A stretch of 64,000 nucleotides of DNA from Sphingomonas sp. GTDB taxonomy: Bacteria > Pseudomonadota > Alphaproteobacteria > Sphingomonadales > Sphingomonadaceae. Location: contig JAHBZH010000001.1 in assembly GCA_019635535.1 (NCBI GenBank), positions 503,001 to 567,000 on the forward strand, in the 5' to 3' direction. Numbering within the stretch: position 1 is the first letter of the stretch; the number at the start of each line of letters is the position of its first letter. Shown piece after piece: positions 60,342 to 64,000 of this stretch. The notes under the pieces are model-generated. The model was not told where the DNA came from. It was given only the letters and a program-made list of their open reading frames with translations, and ran no database searches. The translations under genes and the position numbers were made by a program.

Positions 60342-63085
60342 TGGCGACGCGCTTTTCCGCCATCCCCGCGCGCCGCGAGATCATCGACCGGCGTCTGATC
60401 GCCGAGCGGATCGCGGACGCGGACCGCGCCGGGGTCACCGCGATCCTCAAGGAGGCGCTGGGCCGGGGCCGCGACGAGATCTCCCGGCGGCTGGCGGACA
60501 AGCCCTATGCGGGCACCGAGACGGCCGCCGCCTATGCCTTCCTCCACGATCAGGTGCTGCGCCTCGCCTACGATCATGTCGTCACCCGCGAATATCCGCT
60601 CGCCAACCCGACCACGGCGGAGCGATTGATGCTGCTCGCGGTCGGCGGCTACGGGCGCGGCGAGATGGCGCCCTTTTCGGACGTCGACATCGGCTTCGTC
60701 ACACCGGGCAAGCGGACCGGCTGGAGCGAATCGGTCATCGAATCGATCCTCTACCTGCTCTGGGACCTGGGCCTGAAGGTCGGCCATTCGGCGCGCAGTC
60801 TCGACGAGCTGGCCCGCGCCGCTTTGGCTGACCATACCGTGCGCACCGCGATCCTCGAATCCCGCTATCTGTGGGGCGACGAGGCGCTGTACGACGAGGC
60901 GCAGACCCTGTTCTGGAAGAAGGCGGCGGGCAGTCCGCGTGCCTTCGTCAAGGAGAAGCTGGACGAGCGCGACGCGCGCCACAAGCGGATGGGGGACAGC
61001 CGCTACCTGGTCGAGCCCAATATTAAGGAGGGCAAAGGCGGGCTGCGCGATCTCCACACGCTCTTCTGGATCGGCAAATATGTCCACCGCGTCGGCTCGG
61101 TCGCGGAACTGGTCGATGTCGGCCTGCTCTCCGCCGACGAGCTGCGGCGCTTTCAGCGCGCGGAGCGATTCCTCTGGGCGGTGCGCTGCCACCTCCATCT
61201 CGTCGCGGGACGGGCCGAGGAACGCCTCACCTTCGATCACCAGCGCGCCATCGCCGAGCGGATGAACTATGCCGACCGGCCCGGAAAATCCTCGGTCGAG
61301 CGCTTCATGCGCCACTATTTCCTGCACGCGCGCACGGTGGGCGATCTGACCGGCGTCTTCCTCGCCCATCTCGACGAGAAGTTCGCCGCGCGCGGCCGCC
61401 GCTTCACTTTGCCGAGCCTGATGCGCCGACCGCGCCGGCTGGAGGGCTTCATGCTGGAACGGGGCCGCCTGGCGGTCCCCGACGAGCAATTCTTCGCCGC
61501 CGATCCGGTGCGGCTCATCCGGATGTTCGCGCTGGCCGACCGGCACGGGCTGGAAATCCATCCCAATGCGATGCGCGCCGCGGCGGCCAACGCCAAGCTG
61601 ATCGACGCGCATATCCGCGCCGACCCCCGCGCCAACGCGCTGTTCCTCGACGTGCTCACCAGCCCGCGCGATCCCGAGACGGTGCTGCGCTGGATGAACG
61701 AGGCAGAAGTGTTCGGCCGCTTCATTCCCGATTTCGGCCGGGTCGTCGCGCGCATGCAGTTCGACATGTATCACCATTATACGGTGGACGAACACACGAT
61801 CCGGGCGATCGGCCTGCTCGCACGGATCGATAAAGGCGAACTGAAGGAGGATCACCCGCTCTCCACCCGGCTATTCAACCACATCGCCTCGCGCCGCGTC
61901 CTCTATGTCGCCGTGCTGCTGCACGATATCGCCAAGGGGCGCGGCGGCGATCACAGCCTGCTTGGCGAACAGGTCGCGCTGGCGCTCTGCCCGCGCCTGG
62001 GCCTGACGGCGGCGGAAACCGAAACCGTTGCCTGGCTGGTGCGCTGGCACCTCCTGATGTCGGCGACTGCGCAGAAGCGCGATCTCGCCGACCCCCAGAC
62101 GATCCAGGATTTCGTCGGGCGCGTGACCAGCCTGGAACGGCTGCGATTGCTCTATATCCTCACCGTGGTCGACATCCGCGCCGTGGGGCCCGGAACCTGG
62201 AACGGCTGGAAGGCGCAGCTGCTGCGCACCCTGTTCGACGCCGCCGAGGAGATGCTCCGGCTCGGCCACAAGCAGCAGGGGCGGGCGGCGCGGGTGGAGG
62301 AAGTGCGCCGCGCGCTGGGCGACCGGCTGGGCTGGAACGATGCGCGGCTCGTCGCGTATGCCGACCGACTGCCCGACAGCTACTGGCTGGCCGAACCGAT
62401 CGAGGTGATCGATCGCAATGCGCGCTTCGTCGCGGCGGCGGATAGGGACGGGCCGGCGACGGCGCCCTACGAGACTGGCGCACAGCCGGAACGCGGCGCG
62501 ACGCTGGTGACGATCTATACGCCCGACCGGCCCGGCCTGTTCTATCGCGTCGCCGGCGCGATCAGCCTGGCGGGCGGCAACATCATCGACGCGCGCATCC
62601 ACACCACGGCGGACGGCATGGCGCTCGACAATATCCTTGTCCAGGACATGGCGGGCGGTCCGATCGCCGATCACCATCAGCGCGAGCGGCTGGAGCGCGC
62701 GGTCGGCGATGCCGTGGCGGGGCAGGAGCCGTCATTGCCGCGCCTCGCCGCGCGGGCGCTCCCGCTGCGCCGGGCCGAGGCGTTCGCGATCAATCCGGCG
62801 GTGTTCATCGACAACAAGGCCTCGAGCCGCCACACCGTCGTCGAGATCAATGCCCGCGACCGCGCCGCCTTGCTGAGCGAGCTGGCGCGCGCCTTCCATG
62901 AATCGAAGGCATCGATCCGCAGCGCCCATATCGCCACTTATGGTGAGCGCGCCGTCGACGTCTTCTATGTTGCCGACCATGACGGTGCGAAAATCGACGC
63001 GCCGGCCAGGCTGAAGGCGCTGGAAGCCCGGCTGCTCAAGGCCGCCGGGGAGGGCGGAACGACGGCGGACCGCAGGGCGGCCTGA
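60341..63085 (+). CDS. glnD: [Protein-PII] uridylyltransferase / uridylyl-removing enzyme
   Basis: A 914-residue nitrogen sensor that uridylylates or deuridylylates PII according to glutamine level. Nucleotidyltransferase domain (AVGGYGRGEMAPFSDVDIGF, about 100-120, with the G-R-G and D-x-D), a GlnD helical domain (RYLVEPNIKEGKGGLRDLHT), the HD domain (HHYTVDEHTIRAIG, AVLLHDIAKGRGGDHSLLGE) and two C-terminal ACT domains (VTIYTPDRPGLFYRVAGAIS, TVVEINARDRAALLSELARA). All catalytic motifs look intact. Translationally coupled to mutS. A good terminator follows. Confidence 0.96.
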   Translation: MATRFSAIPARREIIDRRLIAERIADADRAGVTAILKEALGRGRDEISRRLADKPYAGTETAAAYAFLHDQVLRLAYDHVVTREYPLANPTTAERLMLLAVGGYGRGEMAPFSDVDIGFVTPGKRTGWSESVIESILYLLWDLGLKVGHSARSLDELARAALADHTVRTAILESRYLWGDEALYDEAQTLFWKKAAGSPRAFVKEKLDERDARHKRMGDSRYLVEPNIKEGKGGLRDLHTLFWIGKYVHRVGSVAELVDVGLLSADELRRFQRAERFLWAVRCHLHLVAGRAEERLTFDHQRAIAERMNYADRPGKSSVERFMRHYFLHARTVGDLTGVFLAHLDEKFAARGRRFTLPSLMRRPRRLEGFMLERGRLAVPDEQFFAADPVRLIRMFALADRHGLEIHPNAMRAAAANAKLIDAHIRADPRANALFLDVLTSPRDPETVLRWMNEAEVFGRFIPDFGRVVARMQFDMYHHYTVDEHTIRAIGLLARIDKGELKEDHPLSTRLFNHIASRRVLYVAVLLHDIAKGRGGDHSLLGEQVALALCPRLGLTAAETETVAWLVRWHLLMSATAQKRDLADPQTIQDFVGRVTSLERLRLLYILTVVDIRAVGPGTWNGWKAQLLRTLFDAAEEMLRLGHKQQGRAARVEEVRRALGDRLGWNDARLVAYADRLPDSYWLAEPIEVIDRNARFVAAADRDGPATAPYETGAQPERGATLVTIYTPDRPGLFYRVAGAISLAGGNIIDARIHTTADGMALDNILVQDMAGGPIADHHQRERLERAVGDAVAGQEPSLPRLAARALPLRRAEAFAINPAVFIDNKASSRHTVVEINARDRAALLSELARAFHESKASIRSAHIATYGERAVDVFYVADHDGAKIDAPARLKALEARLLKAAGEGGTTADRRAA

Positions 63086-63114
63086 GCGCCCGGGATCGGG
63101 AATGGCGGATGAAA

Positions 63115-63145
63115 AAGGCCCCCGCCTTCCGGCGAGGGCCTTCTT
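63115..63145 (+). terminator. Intrinsic terminator after glnD
   Basis: AAGGCCC (63115-63121) pairs with GGGCCTT (63136-63142), with an inner CGCC/GGCG stem, one C/A mismatch and loop TTCC, followed by CTT. The A-run on the left and T's on the right allow it to serve the convergent receptor gene too. Confidence 0.8.
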
Positions 63146-63170
63146 CCCCCCAAAGGGACATGGCCTGTTC

Positions 63171-64000
63171 CTAGAAGCGGAAGCGGCCGGTGATGCCGAA
63201 CGTACGCGGCTCGGCGAGGAAGCTCGCGAAGAGCTGGTTCGCCGTGCCGAAGCCCTGGGTCGCGCCGAACGAGCGGACCTGGGCGACGCTGTTGCTGCCC
63301 TGGAACGGCGCGTTGAACGCGACCTGCTGATATTCCTGGTTGAACAGGTTCTGCGCCCAGAGCTCGACCGCCCAGCGCTGGCCCGGACCGCGGATGCCGA
63401 GGCGTGCATTGAACAGCGCGAAGCTGTCCTGCTCCTTCTCCGGGAAGAGATCGGACCCGGTATTGTAATCGGAAGTCAGGCGCGCATCGATATAGACGAG
63501 CGCACTGAGCCCCGAAGAGCCGAGCGAGGGCGTCCACGTCAGCGAGCTGGTGACGACGACCTGCGGCGCGTTCGACAGATTGTCGCCGGGCAGCAGGAAC
63601 AGCGCCGAATCCAGCGGCGCCCCGGTGTCGCGTCCGACCAGGTCGTTGCGATAGCGGGTGTTGGCATAAGTGAAGCCGGCCGTGAGCTGGAGATCGCGGC
63701 GCGGATAGATCGCCGCTTCGACCTCGATGCCGGTCGACACCACGCCGGCGCGGACCTGATCGGCCGGACAGGCTCCGGTGGCATTGCTGGCATCCGAATC
63801 CGTCCCGCCCAGATCGGCGCCGCAGCCGTTGATGTTCTGGACCAGGAAGACGGAGCCGTTGAACGTGTTGAGCTGGAAATTGTCGAACAGCTGGTGGAAG
63901 GCCGCGACGTTCAGGATGAAGCGGCGACGCGTCCACTTCATGCCCAGCTCGAACGCGTTGACGATTTCCGGATCGAACTGGAGATTGCCGGTGCCGAACG
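63171..64000 (-). CDS. TonB-dependent receptor, C-terminal part
   Basis: The C-terminal 276 or so residues of an outer-membrane TonB-dependent receptor; the plug and most of the barrel lie beyond the right edge. Visible: FDPEIVNAFELGMKWTRRRF (the E-x-G-x-K strand), LNVAAFHQLFDNFQLNTFNG, GIEVEAAIYPRRDLQLTAGF, TYANTRYRNDLVG, NAPQVVVTSSLTWTPSLG, FALFNARLGIRGPGQRWAVE, LWAQNLFNQEYQQVAFNAPF, and the terminal FGITGRFRF. It belongs to the large sphingomonad group of catecholate/oligosaccharide-type receptors; ligand unknown. A surface loop has a Cys pair (NGCGADL, GACPAD). Confidence 0.92.
   Translation of the reverse strand, partial: FGTGNLQFDPEIVNAFELGMKWTRRRFILNVAAFHQLFDNFQLNTFNGSVFLVQNINGCGADLGGTDSDASNATGACPADQVRAGVVSTGIEVEAAIYPRRDLQLTAGFTYANTRYRNDLVGRDTGAPLDSALFLLPGDNLSNAPQVVVTSSLTWTPSLGSSGLSALVYIDARLTSDYNTGSDLFPEKEQDSFALFNARLGIRGPGQRWAVELWAQNLFNQEYQQVAFNAPFQGSNSVAQVRSFGATQGFGTANQLFASFLAEPRTFGITGRFRF

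Overview
The window looks like chromosomal DNA of a high-GC (roughly two-thirds G+C by eye) alphaproteobacterium, most likely a member of the Sphingomonadales. Pointers to this are a MipZ-type division ATPase, the COQ9 / ubiquinol-cytochrome-c chaperone / DUF177 / BamE set, an isocitrate lyase divergent from a short-chain acyl-CoA-type XRE regulator, a riboflavin operon whose RibB carries an N-terminal helix-turn-helix, a ROSE-like RNA thermometer before hsp20, TonB-dependent uptake genes and CCCCGGC-type palindromic repeats around a GIY-YIG gene. No rRNA, tRNA, CRISPR array, insertion sequence or prophage was recognised. Most of the window is densely packed core-type genes, with many 1-4 bp stop/start overlaps.

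Layout. 1-8.6 kb: end of a FemAB/GNAT-like gene, two small secreted proteins, a Sel1-like protein, panC, mipZ with a membrane J-domain protein, phosphomannomutase, and a ligase-associated DEXH helicase. 8.6-17.3 kb: secreted M19 dipeptidase, a hybrid histidine kinase, hsp20 with heat-control elements, an MgtC-like protein, a 47-residue membrane peptide, pdeM, a pabB-pabC fusion and sdaA. 17.3-24.4 kb: phosphate transporter with a Nudix-DUF47 fusion, a lipoprotein methyltransferase, an MBL hydrolase, an outer-membrane barrel, dnaN, rpoZ and a small membrane protein. 24.4-33.0 kb: HxlR regulator, rel (ppGpp), a lipoprotein sugar dehydrogenase, kynA, and pheST. 33.0-38.9 kb is the most accessory-looking part: a PadR regulator overlapping a divergent FtsW/RodA-like membrane protein, a GreA/B-like factor, a GIY-YIG gene bracketed by inverted palindromes, and the glyoxylate-shunt pair (XRE regulator / aceA-DUF4170). 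38.9-48.4 kb: rplT-rpmI, a VOC protein, a cyclase-family enzyme, prs, gltX, tonB and the operon ribD-ribE-ribBA-ribH. 48.4-64.0 kb: an ene-reductase, EamA transporter, COQ9, a cytochrome c-FTR1 iron permease, ssb, DUF177, a cytochrome bc1 chaperone, bamE, maeB, mutS-glnD and the 3' part of a TonB-dependent receptor.

How the parts work together: riboflavin synthesis is nearly complete in one operon, but the GTP cyclohydrolase II half of its RibBA appears degenerate, so that step is probably encoded elsewhere. Phosphate uptake (pit) is translationally coupled to a regulator carrying a Nudix domain. Carbon flow is represented by aceA, maeB and sdaA, nitrogen and stringent signalling by glnD and rel, and metal uptake by tonB, FTR1 and a TonB-dependent receptor. 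The strongest candidates for something undescribed are the PadR-linked SEDS-like protein, the Nudix-DUF47 fusion beside pit, the HTH-RibB fusion, and the palindrome-bracketed GIY-YIG unit. All homology calls are from reading sequences and motifs; no database search was run.
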